Shown: piece after piece, positions 27,721-36,687 of the stretch
Layout of the letters: each line of letters begins with the position of its first letter
Numbering within the stretch: position 1 is the first letter of the stretch
From: Thiobacillus sp.
Lineage (GTDB): Bacteria; Pseudomonadota; Gammaproteobacteria; Burkholderiales; Thiobacillaceae
DNA: 64,000 nucleotides
Reading direction: 5' to 3'
NCBI GenBank assembly: GCA_024709425.1
Contig: JANJWS010000085.1
Location: forward strand, 17,002 to 81,001
Notes under the pieces: generated by a model
Database searches by the model: none
What the model saw: only the letters and a program-made list of their open reading frames with translations
Told to the model about the DNA's origin: nothing
Program-made: the position numbers and the translations under genes

Positions 27721-28293
27721 ATGCAGAGCGAGACCAGCCCCCGCAGTTCTGCCGACACGCGTCGGCGCTGGCTGATCGCATCGGTCAGCTTCAATGTGCT
27801 GTTGCTGCTGGTGGCCGGTGGCTTGGGCCTGTATGCCTTTCTGCTCAATGTCGATCTTGGCGATGTCAAGCGACGCCTCTCGAAGGAAGTGGAACAACGC
27901 CAACAGACCGAACGCTACCTGGTCGAGGCACGCAATCTTCTGACCGAGAACCAGCGCGAGATCGAGCAGTTGAAGGCGCAACTCGCCTACAAGGAATCCG
28001 ACCTTCAGGCGGTGGTATCGGCCAAGCCACCGCTGCCGGTCGTGATCGGTTTCCGCGCTTCGATGCTGGGGCGCGGGTTGGTGGCCGTGATCGAGAACAG
28101 CAGTGATCGCTATCTCTCCGTGGTACTTGCGGTGCGCAACCCGACCCGCGCACTGGCCAAGCGCTTCAACCTCGAACTGTCGCCGCGTTCCAGCACTGAT
28201 TTCGGTCACTTCGAGGGCTGGCAGTTCGCCTCCGGCGACGAGTTCGTACTGTTCAGTGACGACTTCGCCGCGCTGCGCCTTTCAGTGCCCTGA
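27721..28293 (+). CDS. Unknown single-span membrane protein with coiled coil
   Basis: I do not recognise this 190-residue protein. It has a basic N-terminus, one membrane span (about residues 17-39), a predicted coiled coil (about residues 46-85, rich in Glu/Gln/Arg) and a C-terminal beta-rich domain (about 95-190) with AVIENSSDRYLSVVLAVRN, which resembles folds that carry a conserved asparagine-rich strand. It starts three bases after ppc, so it is probably co-transcribed and translated by coupling. Orientation would place the C-terminal domain in the periplasm if the span acts as a signal anchor. Confidence 0.7.
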   Translation: MQSETSPRSSADTRRRWLIASVSFNVLLLLVAGGLGLYAFLLNVDLGDVKRRLSKEVEQRQQTERYLVEARNLLTENQREIEQLKAQLAYKESDLQAVVSAKPPLPVVIGFRASMLGRGLVAVIENSSDRYLSVVLAVRNPTRALAKRFNLELSPRSSTDFGHFEGWQFASGDEFVLFSDDFAALRLSVP

Positions 28294-28382
28294 GGTCGCC
28301 GTGCCGGGGCGCGCGGGCTGGATTTGACGGCTGCGCTGTGTTAATAAAGACCCTTTGCCATGCGAAACTTGAAGGCACCAAG

Positions 28383-29753
28383 ATGAGCTCGACGACACTG
28401 GAACTGCTCCAGAAATACAGCGTGGCGGGCCCGCGTTACACCTCGTACCCCACCGCGCCCTACTTCCATACCGGCTACCGCGAGGCCGACTGGCTCGATG
28501 CGCTCGCCGCGATGCAGCCCGAGCGCGGCATTTCGCTGTACGCACACATCCCGTTCTGCGACTCGCTCTGCTACTACTGCGGCTGCAACATGGTCGCCAC
28601 GCGCGACTACAGCAAGACCGTTCCCTATCTGGCCGCGCTGGAGCGCGAAATGGCCGCGACCGCGGCACGCGTCGACCCGCAGCGAATCGTGCGGCAGCTG
28701 CACCTGGGCGGCGGCACCCCGACCTACCTGCACCCCGACGACATCCGCGCGCTGATGGGACGCATGCGGGGCCATTTCAAGCTCGCACCCGACGCCGAGA
28801 TCAGCTGCGAGGTCGATCCGCGCGAACTCACCCGCGAGCATCTCGTCGCGTTGCGTGAGAACGGTTTCAACCGCGTGTCCTTCGGCGTGCAGGACATGGA
28901 TCCCACCGTGCAGGAAGCGGTCAACCGCATCCAGTCGGAATTCCTCATTCGCCAGGTGGTTGACTGGGCGCGCGAACTCGGCTTCTCCAGCATCAACCTC
29001 GACCTCATCGTCGGTCTGCCGAAACAGACGGTCGAGAGCTTCCGCCAAACCCTCGATCGCGTCGTCGCCTGGGCGCCCGACCGCCTCGCGGTGTTCGCCT
29101 ACGCCCATGTGCCGTGGATCAAGAAGCACCAGAAATTGATCAACGAAGCCGACCTGCCCGATTTCGCCACCCGCCTCGCGCTGCAGCAGGCCGTCAACGA
29201 AAGACTCGGCGCTGCCGGCTACGTCAACATCGGCCTCGACCACTTTGCCCGTCCGGAAGACGAGCTGGTGCGCGCGCAGCAGAACAAGACGCTGTGGCGC
29301 AACTTCCAGGGCTACACCACGCACAAGCACTGCGACATCCTCGCCTTCGGCGCGTCCAGCATCAGCCAGACCGTCGACGTCTACATGCAGAACGAGAAGG
29401 GCCTCAAGTCCTACGAGGCGCGCGTCACCGCCACGGGCTTCGCCGTCGAGCGCGGCATCAAATTGAGCCTCGACGACCGCATCCGGCGCGAGGCGATCAC
29501 CCGCGTCATGTGCGACCTGGAACTCGATCTCGCTACCTTCGGTACGGAATGGGGTATCGACGCCGCGGCGTATTTCGCCGACGCGCTCAAGGACCTGCGT
29601 CCGCTCGCCGACGACGGTCTTGTGCGCCTCGACGGCGCGCGCATCGAAGTGACGGCCGTCGGCCGCCTGTTCCTGCGCAACATCGGCATGTGCTTCGACC
29701 GCTATCTCAAGGAAGCCGCGACCGACAAGCCGCGCTACTCGCGTACCGCCTGA
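28383..29753 (+). CDS. hemN: Oxygen-independent coproporphyrinogen III oxidase HemN
   Basis: HemN is a radical SAM enzyme that decarboxylates coproporphyrinogen III in anaerobic haem synthesis. The 456-residue protein has PRYTSYPTAP at residues 17-26 and the cluster cysteines Cys59, Cys63, Cys66 plus the family's extra Cys68 (CDSLCYYCGC), then GGGTPTYL. Length equals E. coli HemN. The ATG at 28383 was chosen over an upstream GTG because it gives the usual short N-terminus. No FNR-type box is obvious in the 89-bp gap before it. Haem supply fits the cytochrome-rich start of the window. Confidence 0.95.
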   Translation: MSSTTLELLQKYSVAGPRYTSYPTAPYFHTGYREADWLDALAAMQPERGISLYAHIPFCDSLCYYCGCNMVATRDYSKTVPYLAALEREMAATAARVDPQRIVRQLHLGGGTPTYLHPDDIRALMGRMRGHFKLAPDAEISCEVDPRELTREHLVALRENGFNRVSFGVQDMDPTVQEAVNRIQSEFLIRQVVDWARELGFSSINLDLIVGLPKQTVESFRQTLDRVVAWAPDRLAVFAYAHVPWIKKHQKLINEADLPDFATRLALQQAVNERLGAAGYVNIGLDHFARPEDELVRAQQNKTLWRNFQGYTTHKHCDILAFGASSISQTVDVYMQNEKGLKSYEARVTATGFAVERGIKLSLDDRIRREAITRVMCDLELDLATFGTEWGIDAAAYFADALKDLRPLADDGLVRLDGARIEVTAVGRLFLRNIGMCFDRYLKEAATDKPRYSRTA

Positions 29754-29757
29754 CGCC

Positions 29758-30327
29758 ATGGTCAAGCCAGCCGAGCCGCCGGTGGGGCGGCGCACCTGTC
29801 TGTATGACGCCGAGCAGCTCGAAGACGTGATCGGCGACATGGTGCGCCAGGCCGCCGGCCTGATCACCGGACGCAGCCGCGTCGCCGTCATCGGCATCCT
29901 GCGCCGCGGCGCGCCGCTCGCCGACCGCCTGCACGCGCGCCTGGTGCGGGACTATGGCCTCACCGACTGCGTGCGCCTCGACCTGCAGATCAAGCGTTAC
30001 GCCGACGACCTCAGGCTGCTGCACCCCGAAACCCAGCTCACCGAGAACCCCGAGCACGCCAGCCTCGACCTCGACGGCTACACCGTGCTCGTCGTCGACG
30101 ATGTGATGTATCGCGGACACTCGCTGTTGCGTGCCGTACAGTACATCGCCGGAAAGCAGCCCGCCGAAATCCGCACGGTGGTGCTGGTCGACCGCGGCGT
30201 CGCGCGGCTGCCGGTTCGCACCGATATCGTTGGCGTGCGTCTCGACGTCGCGCCGTCCGACATCATCGAGTGCAACGTGCCGCCCTACGAGCCACGTTTC
30301 CAGATCGATCTCATGCAGCCGGACTGA
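29758..30327 (+). CDS. PyrR-like phosphoribosyltransferase
   Basis: The 189-residue protein has the type I PRTase fold with the PRPP-binding loop VLVVDDVMYRG (residues 110-120) and a C-terminal part (VLVDRGVARLPVRTDIVG) that closely follows the PyrR family. It could be a uracil phosphoribosyltransferase, an RNA-binding regulator of pyrimidine genes, or both; the sequence alone does not decide. No pyr attenuator is seen nearby and its neighbours are hemN and phosphatase genes, with a 4-bp gap from hemN. Confidence 0.82.
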   Translation: MVKPAEPPVGRRTCLYDAEQLEDVIGDMVRQAAGLITGRSRVAVIGILRRGAPLADRLHARLVRDYGLTDCVRLDLQIKRYADDLRLLHPETQLTENPEHASLDLDGYTVLVVDDVMYRGHSLLRAVQYIAGKQPAEIRTVVLVDRGVARLPVRTDIVGVRLDVAPSDIIECNVPPYEPRFQIDLMQPD

Positions 30328-30353
30328 TCGCCGGTTCCTGTGCGCCGTTCCGC

Positions 30354-31007
30354 ATGCACCACGTTCCCCGACCCCACCCCACCCGCATCTGCTTCATTCG
30401 CCACGGCGAGACCGACTGGAACGTGGAGAAGCGCATCCAGGGGCATACCGACATTGCCCTCAATGAAATCGGACGCGCCCAGGCGCTGGCGATGGCTTTC
30501 AACGCCGCGCACCATCGCTTCGACGCGATCTACAGCAGCGACCTTGCGCGGGCGACGCAGACTGCGGAGATTCTTGCGCAGCGCGAGGACCACGTGGTCA
30601 AGCCTTTGCCGCAACTGCGTGAGCGGCATTACGGCATTTTCCAGGGCATCACCGCCGCCGAGGGGGCCGAACGCTATCCGCAGGCGCATGCGCGGTATCT
30701 GGCACGGGATCCCGACTACGATTTCGAGACCGGCGAATCCCTGCACGGCTTCGCCGCGCGGGTGGCCGAGGGCGTCGACTGGATGGTGCGGCACCACAGC
30801 GGACAGACCCTTGCGGCAGTCACCCACAGCGGGGTGCTCGACATCCTCTATCGTCGCGCCACCGGCCGCCCGCTCGATACCCCGCGCGACTTCAAGATTC
30901 CCAACTGCGCGCTCAACTGGTTCCACTTCGATGGCCAGGGCTGGCATCTGGAGGCGTGGGGCGATCGCCACCACCTGCACGAGGTGCTTGCGGAGCCGCC
31001 GGAATGA
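30354..31007 (+). CDS. Histidine phosphatase family protein (GpmB/CobC-like)
   Basis: The 217-residue protein belongs to the histidine phosphatase superfamily: catalytic His17 in FIRHGETDWN, the ERHYG glutamate region and the second His in VTHSGV. These features fit a broad-range phosphatase, CobC or a cofactor-independent-looking GpmB-type enzyme; the substrate cannot be told. Its stop overlaps the start of gpmA (ATGA), which is a second member of the same fold. Confidence 0.85.
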   Translation: MHHVPRPHPTRICFIRHGETDWNVEKRIQGHTDIALNEIGRAQALAMAFNAAHHRFDAIYSSDLARATQTAEILAQREDHVVKPLPQLRERHYGIFQGITAAEGAERYPQAHARYLARDPDYDFETGESLHGFAARVAEGVDWMVRHHSGQTLAAVTHSGVLDILYRRATGRPLDTPRDFKIPNCALNWFHFDGQGWHLEAWGDRHHLHEVLAEPPE

Positions 31008-31747
31008 GCGCCCACGCGCCATGGACCGTGCTGCTGCGCCACGGCCACAGCGAATGGAACCTCACCGATCGCTTCACCGGCTGGACCGACATTCCGCTCA
31101 CCGAAGTGGGTCTTGCCGAGGCCGCTGCGGCCGGGCGTAAGCTGGCGCAGGCCGGCTTCGTCTTCGACGAGGTGCACGGCTCCGTGCTCGTCCGCACGCG
31201 ACAGACCGCCGACGCCCTGCTTGCGGCCATGCGTACACCGGGCGTTCCGTTCTTTTCCAGCTGGCGACTCAACGAGCGCCACTACGGCGCGCTGCAGGGC
31301 ATGAACAAGCGCGAGATCTTCGCCACCTGGGGCGAGGAGGCGTCACGCCGCTGGTGGCGCGGCTACCACGAGCCGCCGCCGCCGCTGGAGCGGGACGACC
31401 CGCGCCATCCTCGCTTCGATCCGCATTACGCCGGCCTCGACTCGTGCGAACTGCCCGCCAGCGAAAGCCTGCGCGACTGCCAGCGGCGCACCCTGCCGTA
31501 CTGGCACGACGTCGTCGCACCGCGCCTGGCCGCCGGCCGTCGCCTGCTCGTCATCAGCCACGGCAACACCCTGCGCGGGCTGGTCATGCACCTCGATGGC
31601 CTGTCGCCCGAAGCGATGGAAAAAGTCGAGATCGCCTCCGGCGTGCCGCTTGTCTACCGCTTCGACGAGACGGGCCGCGTGCTGGGACGTGAATGGCTGG
31701 CCATGGGCGGTGATCGCGGCGAGGGCGCCGCTCCTACAGCGCTGTAG
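31004..31747 (+). CDS. gpmA: 2,3-bisphosphoglycerate-dependent phosphoglycerate mutase
   Basis: GpmA interconverts 3- and 2-phosphoglycerate, feeding the enolase encoded at 13.4 kb. The 247-residue protein has the phosphorylated His13 in LRHGHSEWNL, TGWTDIPLT, ERHYGALQG and the second catalytic His in ISHGNTLRG, plus the insertion typical of the dPGM class. The ATG at 31004 overlaps the preceding stop. The last dozen codons, through the stop, are written by a REP-like element (31713-31738), so the GGDRGEGAAPTAL tail is probably an accidental extension. Confidence 0.93.
   Translation: MSAHAPWTVLLRHGHSEWNLTDRFTGWTDIPLTEVGLAEAAAAGRKLAQAGFVFDEVHGSVLVRTRQTADALLAAMRTPGVPFFSSWRLNERHYGALQGMNKREIFATWGEEASRRWWRGYHEPPPPLERDDPRHPRFDPHYAGLDSCELPASESLRDCQRRTLPYWHDVVAPRLAAGRRLLVISHGNTLRGLVMHLDGLSPEAMEKVEIASGVPLVYRFDETGRVLGREWLAMGGDRGEGAAPTAL
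31713..31738 (-). repeat. REP-like palindrome overlapping the 3' end of gpmA
   Basis: Read on the minus strand this is TGTAGGAGCGGCG, loop CCCT, then CGCCGCGAT: a GTAG head and a 6-bp stem, matching the form of REP elements mobilised by RAYT transposases in Pseudomonas and relatives. It lies inside the gpmA reading frame and is followed by the perfect palindrome CTACAGC-GCTGTAG (31734-31747) that contains the gpmA stop. No second copy was found in the window. Confidence 0.6.
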
Positions 31748-31760
31748 AAGCCCGCCCCCG

Positions 31761-31785
31761 GGCCGATCGGACCGTCGCATCGGCC
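31761..31785. terminator. Hairpin between convergent gpmA and ald
   Basis: GGCCGAT (31761-31767) and ATCGGCC (31779-31785) form a 7-bp stem in the 67-bp gap between the two convergent genes; a smaller GCCCG/CGGGC stem precedes it. There is no U-run on either side, so it is only a candidate for stopping transcription. Confidence 0.4.
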
Positions 31786-31814
31786 AACGCTCGCGGGTAA
31801 ACACCCCCCCCCGC

Positions 31815-32900
31815 CTACGCATCGAACCCCAGATCCTGCGCCAGTCCCGCGTGGGTGATGCGCCCCGCATGTACGTGCAGCCCGGCCTGCAGGCCCGGGT
31901 CGGTCGCCAGCGCGGCGAGTCCCTGTGCCGCGAGCGCCTGCACGTAGGGCAGGGTGGCGTGGGTGAGCGCCTTGGTCGAGGTGCGCGCCACCGCGCCGGG
32001 CATGTTGGTGACGCAGTAATGCACGATGCCGTCGACGACAAAGAATGGATCGCTGTGCGTGGTCGCGCGCGAAGTTTCTGCGATGCCGCCCTGGTCGATG
32101 GCAACGTCCACCAGCACCGCGCCGGCCGGCATGCGCGCGAGCATGGCTCGCGAAATCAGTCGCGGCGTGTGGCGGCCGGGAATCTGCGCCGCGCCGATGA
32201 CGATGTCGGCGTGCACGAGGCTGTCCTCGATCGCGCCGGGCGAGGAAAAACGCGTTTCCACGCGTGCGCCGAACAGGGCTTCGGCGCGCGCGAGCTTGTC
32301 GGCATTGCGGTCGATCAGCGTCACCCGCGCACCGAGTCCCGCCGCCGTGCGCGCCGCGTTCATGCCGACCACGCCCGCGCCGATGATGAGTACACGCCCC
32401 GGCGGCACGCCGGGCAGGCCGGTGATCAGCTTGCCGCAGCCGCCGTTGGATTTGTGCAGCCCCAGCGCACCGACCTGTGGCGCCAGCCGCCCGGCGATGT
32501 CCGACATCGGCTGCAGCAGCGGCAGGCCGCCGTCGGGCTTGCTCACCGTTTCGTAGGCGATCGCCGACACCCCGCGCGCCATCAGCTCGCGCGCCAGTGC
32601 CGGTGCCGCGGCCAGATGCAGGTAGCAGAACAGCAGCTGGCCCGCACGTAGCCGCTTCACTTCATCCGGCTGCGGCTCCTTTACCTTGACCACCAGCTCC
32701 GCCGCCCACGCCTCGGCTGCGCTGGACGCGACCGACGCTCCGGCGCTGCGGTAGGCGTCGTCAGCAAAGCCCGACGCCGCCCCTGCGCCGGTTTCCACGC
32801 TCACCGCGTGGCCCGCCTCGACCAGCGCCCGCGCACCCTCCGGCGTCAGCGCGACGCGGTATTCGTGGTTCTTGATTTCTTTGGGGATGCCGATGTGCAT
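31815..32900 (-). CDS. ald: Alanine dehydrogenase
   Basis: The enzyme interconverts L-alanine and pyruvate plus ammonium with NAD. The 361-residue protein has MHIGIPKEIKNHEYRVALTP at the start, the substrate residues Lys74 (VKVKEP) and His95 (YLHLAA) at family positions, and the Rossmann motif GAGVVGMNAA. The ATG at 32900 was chosen because the frame upstream runs into non-coding sequence. It is the last gene of the minus-strand group and could assimilate ammonium made by the nitrite reductase (inference). Confidence 0.94.
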   Translation of the reverse strand: MHIGIPKEIKNHEYRVALTPEGARALVEAGHAVSVETGAGAASGFADDAYRSAGASVASSAAEAWAAELVVKVKEPQPDEVKRLRAGQLLFCYLHLAAAPALARELMARGVSAIAYETVSKPDGGLPLLQPMSDIAGRLAPQVGALGLHKSNGGCGKLITGLPGVPPGRVLIIGAGVVGMNAARTAAGLGARVTLIDRNADKLARAEALFGARVETRFSSPGAIEDSLVHADIVIGAAQIPGRHTPRLISRAMLARMPAGAVLVDVAIDQGGIAETSRATTHSDPFFVVDGIVHYCVTNMPGAVARTSTKALTHATLPYVQALAAQGLAALATDPGLQAGLHVHAGRITHAGLAQDLGFDA

Positions 32901-32962
32901 GACAGGCCTCGCTTCGATTTGGGAGGCTCCAGAATACCCAAAGGGCGGTGGCGCTTGAACCC

Positions 32963-34207
32963 TTATCGCGCCCTTTCGCTCTCGCGCCGCTCGAAGCGGT
33001 AATACGCCGGCGGTACCTGCCGCAGGCGAATCTCGCGCGTGCCGGGCGCGACCGGTACGCGGCCGACACGCTGGTAGGGGCCCATCATAGATGGCGCGGC
33101 GCGCACGTCGTAGAGGCCGGGCACGAGCAGGCGTGCCGACACGGCGAGCCCGCCGCCTTCGGCGTGATGATGGACGCCGGCGAACGGGCGCGCCAGCGGC
33201 TCGCCAATGAAAATCCCCTGGCCCGGCATCAGCACGCTTTTCCAGTAGGCCTCGATCAGCGTTTCGCCCTGCAGGTAGTGCGCCATGACGAGGACGGGCT
33301 GGGGGAATTTGGTGGGGAAGTTGCACGGCTCGGCTACCGTGCCGTAGCTTCCGGTGGCGCCGGCGTCGATCCAGGCGAGGCTGCTCATCTGACCTGTGCC
33401 GAGGAGGTCGCCGCCGAAGGAGGTGAGGTGGTCGGCAATCGCGCCGGGCAGGTAGGTGTTACGTTCGATCGCCGGCACCTGCGCGAGCCCGGTGAAATAG
33501 AACATGACGTCGGGCTTGTTCTCGACGCGGTCGGCCTCGACGACTTCGGTGGCGAAGGCTTGGTGCAGCAGCGCACGCAACGCCGGATAGGCGGCGGCGC
33601 GGACGTTGCGTGCCTTGTCCGCGGTGCTGACGAGATAGGCGGTGCCGTCCGGGTTGCTGCCGTCGCTCGCCACGCCGCGGTCGATCAGCTTCTTTGCGGC
33701 GTCCACGCTGGCGGCGGCAAGGCTCATGGTCGGACGCACGCGGTAGGCGTCGAACGGCCGCGTGGTGCTGCTGTTGAAATACGGGCTTTCACGTGTCGGC
33801 TTGCAGCCGTCCGCACAGAAGGCCGGGTCGAAGCCGAACGCGAACGCGGCGGTGATCGACATGCAGTCGACGCGCCACGGCTGCGTCCAGGTCAGCACGT
33901 AGGCCTGGATGTGCTTGGGCGTCTTGCGGTCGAGGCGGCGCTTCAGGTTGATGAATTCCGCGCGCGGCATCGTCGCGCGTCCCGGCTGAAAGCGCACGTG
34001 GATCAGGTTGGCAGCGGGAATGCCGCGCTTCTCAATGTAGTACGCGGCGACTGCCACGCTCGCCGGGTCGTCGTCGTTGACGATTACCCCGAGGTCTTCG
34101 GCGCCGAGCGCGGGCTGCGGAAAATGCGTGACCACCGCCTGCTCGGGCGCGGCGTGGGCGGCATGCAGCAGCACGCTCGCGGCAAGCGCGGCCAGCCAGC
34201 GCCTCAT
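32963..34207 (-). CDS. TIGR03790-type secreted protein of unknown function
   Basis: The 414-residue protein has a clear signal peptide ([20 protein letters not shown]) and the pattern [28 protein letters not shown] and VLTWTQPWR that I associate with the TIGR03790 family. That family is uncharacterised; as I recall its definition, it is largely confined to genomes that carry exosortase, which agrees with the PEP-CTERM protein at 60.3-60.9 kb. The start at 34207 overlaps the pyrD stop by four bases; an ATG at 34225 would spoil the signal peptide. Catalytic residues are unknown. Confidence 0.75.
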   Translation of the reverse strand: MRRWLAALAASVLLHAAHAAPEQAVVTHFPQPALGAEDLGVIVNDDDPASVAVAAYYIEKRGIPAANLIHVRFQPGRATMPRAEFINLKRRLDRKTPKHIQAYVLTWTQPWRVDCMSITAAFAFGFDPAFCADGCKPTRESPYFNSSTTRPFDAYRVRPTMSLAAASVDAAKKLIDRGVASDGSNPDGTAYLVSTADKARNVRAAAYPALRALLHQAFATEVVEADRVENKPDVMFYFTGLAQVPAIERNTYLPGAIADHLTSFGGDLLGTGQMSSLAWIDAGATGSYGTVAEPCNFPTKFPQPVLVMAHYLQGETLIEAYWKSVLMPGQGIFIGEPLARPFAGVHHHAEGGGLAVSARLLVPGLYDVRAAPSMMGPYQRVGRVPVAPGTREIRLRQVPPAYYRFERRESERAR

Positions 34208-35214
34208 GCCAGACGCGCGACGCATTCGCGCACCAGTTCCGGGCCGCGGTAGATGAGGCCGGAATAGAGCTGCACCAGCGTGGCGCCGGCGTCGATCTTT
34301 TCCCGCGCGTCCTCGCCCGAGAGGATGCCGCCAACACCGATGATCGGCAGCTGGTTCTGCAGGTGGCGCGCGAGTTCGCGCACCACGCGCGTCGACGCCG
34401 CGCGCACCGGCGCGCCCGAAAGTCCACCGGTTTCCGCAGCGTTCGGCAGGCCGGCGACCGCGTCGCGCGCGATGGTGGTGTTGGTGGCGATCACCGCGTC
34501 GATGCGGTGCATCATCAGGAGTGCGGCGATCGCGGCGATCTGCGCGTCGTCGAGGTCGGGTGCGATCTTAAGCGCGATCGGCACATGCTTGCCATGGCGC
34601 TGCGCGAGTTCGGATTGCCGCAGCTTGATCGCGGAAAGCAGCGCGTCGAGTGCCTCGTCCTTCTGCAACTCGCGCAGGTTCTGCGTGTTGGGCGACGAAA
34701 TGTTCACGGCCACGTAGCTCGCGTGCGCGTAGACCTTGTCGAGGCAGGCAAGATAGTCGTCGACGGCCTGCTCGTTCGGCGTGTCCTTGTTCTTGCCGAT
34801 GTTGATGCCGAGCACGCCCTTGAATCCGCTGGCCTCGACGTTCCTCACCAGGTTGTCGACGCCGAGATTGTTGAAACCCATGCGGTTGATCAGCGCCTGC
34901 GCCTGCGGCAGGCGGAACAGCCGCGGCTTGGGGTTGCCGCCCTGCGGGCGCGGCGTCACCGTGCCGATCTCGATAAAGCCGAAACCCAGCGCCGCCAGCG
35001 CGCCGATGTGCGCACCGTCCTTGTCGAGGCCGGCGGCCAGGCCCACCGGGTTGGGAAAATCGATCCCCATCACGTGCACCGGCCTGCCCGTCGCCCGCGG
35101 CAGCAGGCCCAGCAGGCCCATGCGGTGCGCGGTGTCGAGGCTGGCGAGGGTGAAGCGGTGCGCGTCCTCGGGGTCAAGCGAAAAGAGCGCGGGGCGGAGC
35201 AGGTGGTAGATCAT
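34204..35214 (-). CDS. pyrD: Dihydroorotate dehydrogenase, class 2
   Basis: PyrD oxidises dihydroorotate to orotate at the inner membrane and passes electrons to quinone. At 336 residues it equals E. coli PyrD. It has the amphipathic N-terminal membrane-binding region ([16 protein letters not shown]), [15 protein letters not shown], the catalytic-serine region [14 protein letters not shown] and GVGGI near the C-terminus. It starts three bases after the symporter gene ends, so both are probably on one transcript. Confidence 0.96.
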   Translation of the reverse strand: MIYHLLRPALFSLDPEDAHRFTLASLDTAHRMGLLGLLPRATGRPVHVMGIDFPNPVGLAAGLDKDGAHIGALAALGFGFIEIGTVTPRPQGGNPKPRLFRLPQAQALINRMGFNNLGVDNLVRNVEASGFKGVLGINIGKNKDTPNEQAVDDYLACLDKVYAHASYVAVNISSPNTQNLRELQKDEALDALLSAIKLRQSELAQRHGKHVPIALKIAPDLDDAQIAAIAALLMMHRIDAVIATNTTIARDAVAGLPNAAETGGLSGAPVRAASTRVVRELARHLQNQLPIIGVGGILSGEDAREKIDAGATLVQLYSGLIYRGPELVRECVARLA

Positions 35215-35217
35215 GGT

Positions 35218-36531
35218 TCAGGCAACCGTCTGGGAGGGCATGGGGCGGCGTGTCGCGTCTTCTACGGAGCCGGCGCGAGGGTCGTCGAACACGGCTTGGT
35301 CGAGCGCATTTTCACTCTTGGCGACGATGCAGCTCACCGCACAGTCGCCTGTGACGTTCACGGTGGTGCGCATCATGTCGAGCAGGCGGTCGACGCCGAT
35401 GATGAGTGCAATGCCCTCCACCGGAAGGCCGACCTGGCTGAGCACCATGGTCAGCGTCACCAGCCCGACCGAGGGGATTGCGGCAGTACCGACCGAAGCC
35501 AGGGTCGCCGTCAGGACCACCAGCAGATAGTCGGTGAGTGCGAGATCGATGGCGTAGACATTTGCGATGAATACGGCCGCCACTCCCTGCATCATCGCGG
35601 TGCCATCCATGTTGATGGTGGCGCCGAGCGGCACGCTGAACGAGGCAACACTGTTGTTCACACCCATCTTCTTTTCCACCGTGTGCAGGGTGACCGGGAT
35701 GGTGGCGCCTGAACTCGCGGTGGAAAAGGCGAAGGCGGCGGGGTCGCGTATCTTTCTGAGAAAGGTGAGCGGGTTGAGCGAGGCCAGCAGGCGCAGCAGC
35801 AGGGGATAGGTACCGAACAGCTGGATCGCCAGCGCGGCGGTGAGCGTGAAGAAATACGCTGCCAGCGGCAGCAGCAAGTCCAGGCCCTGAGTGGCGAAGC
35901 TGCGTGTGATGAGCGCGAACACCCCGTAGGGCGCAAGCCGCATGACCCATTCGACCATGTGCATGATCACCGTGTTGAGGTCCCTGAACAGGTCGAGCAC
36001 GTGCTTGCCGCGCGCACCCGACATCGTCACGGCCACGCCGAAGAGCAGTGCGAAGACGATGATTTGCAACATGTTTCCCTCGGCCATGGCGGCGACCGGA
36101 TTGGTGGGAACCATGTCGATCAGCACCTGGGTGAGCGGTGGTGCTTCCTTGGCGCTGAAGCTTGCGTTGGCTTCGCCGGCATCGAAGCCGAGTCCCGGAC
36201 CGACCGCATGGGCGAGTGAAAGCGCGATGGTCACCGCGATCGCGGTGGTGGCAAGATACAGCACCAGTGCCTTGATGCCGATCCGGCCGAGCGCCCGGAG
36301 ATCGGACAGTGCCGTGACCCCGACCACCAGCGAGACGAATACCAGTGGCACCACCATCATCTTCAGGGCCGCGACGAACACGGAACCGATCACGTGCAGC
36401 AGACCGTCGATCAGCACCGCGTGTATCCACGGTGCGGTGGCAACCTGGTTGACGATGACGCCCGACACGATTCCCGAGAGCATGGCAAGCACGATCTGGC
36501 GGGTCAGGCGATGGGGCGCTGGCGACGGCAT
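35218..36531 (-). CDS. Dicarboxylate/amino acid:cation symporter (DAACS family)
   Basis: The 437-residue membrane protein is a Na+- or H+-coupled carrier of C4-dicarboxylates or glutamate/aspartate. It has eight or so spans, the re-entrant loop motifs SSGATIPVT and NMDGTA, and DRLLDMMRTTVNVTGD, which binds the substrate carboxylate and cation. DctA and GltP cannot be separated here. It leads the group gltP/dctA-like, pyrD, TIGR03790, ald, and is divergent from dacC across 156 bp. Confidence 0.92.
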   Translation of the reverse strand: MPSPAPHRLTRQIVLAMLSGIVSGVIVNQVATAPWIHAVLIDGLLHVIGSVFVAALKMMVVPLVFVSLVVGVTALSDLRALGRIGIKALVLYLATTAIAVTIALSLAHAVGPGLGFDAGEANASFSAKEAPPLTQVLIDMVPTNPVAAMAEGNMLQIIVFALLFGVAVTMSGARGKHVLDLFRDLNTVIMHMVEWVMRLAPYGVFALITRSFATQGLDLLLPLAAYFFTLTAALAIQLFGTYPLLLRLLASLNPLTFLRKIRDPAAFAFSTASSGATIPVTLHTVEKKMGVNNSVASFSVPLGATINMDGTAMMQGVAAVFIANVYAIDLALTDYLLVVLTATLASVGTAAIPSVGLVTLTMVLSQVGLPVEGIALIIGVDRLLDMMRTTVNVTGDCAVSCIVAKSENALDQAVFDDPRAGSVEDATRRPMPSQTVA

Positions 36532-36687
36532 GGTGGCAGGGGCAATCAGAACCCCGTGAGTTTAACAGGGGGATGACAGGCGGGCTCGGGCTGCCGCCAG
36601 ATCGTTGCGCGATGTTATCCTCACGCCTGTGCAGGATCCTTTGCCTGCACGTTTTGTTTTGCACTGCTTCAACTCGATGACGAATCC

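Noticed and set aside
29758..30327. PyrR-controlled attenuator near the PyrR-like gene
   Set aside because: No anti-antiterminator/terminator pair was found, and pyrD and pyrG lie far away with other upstream regions.
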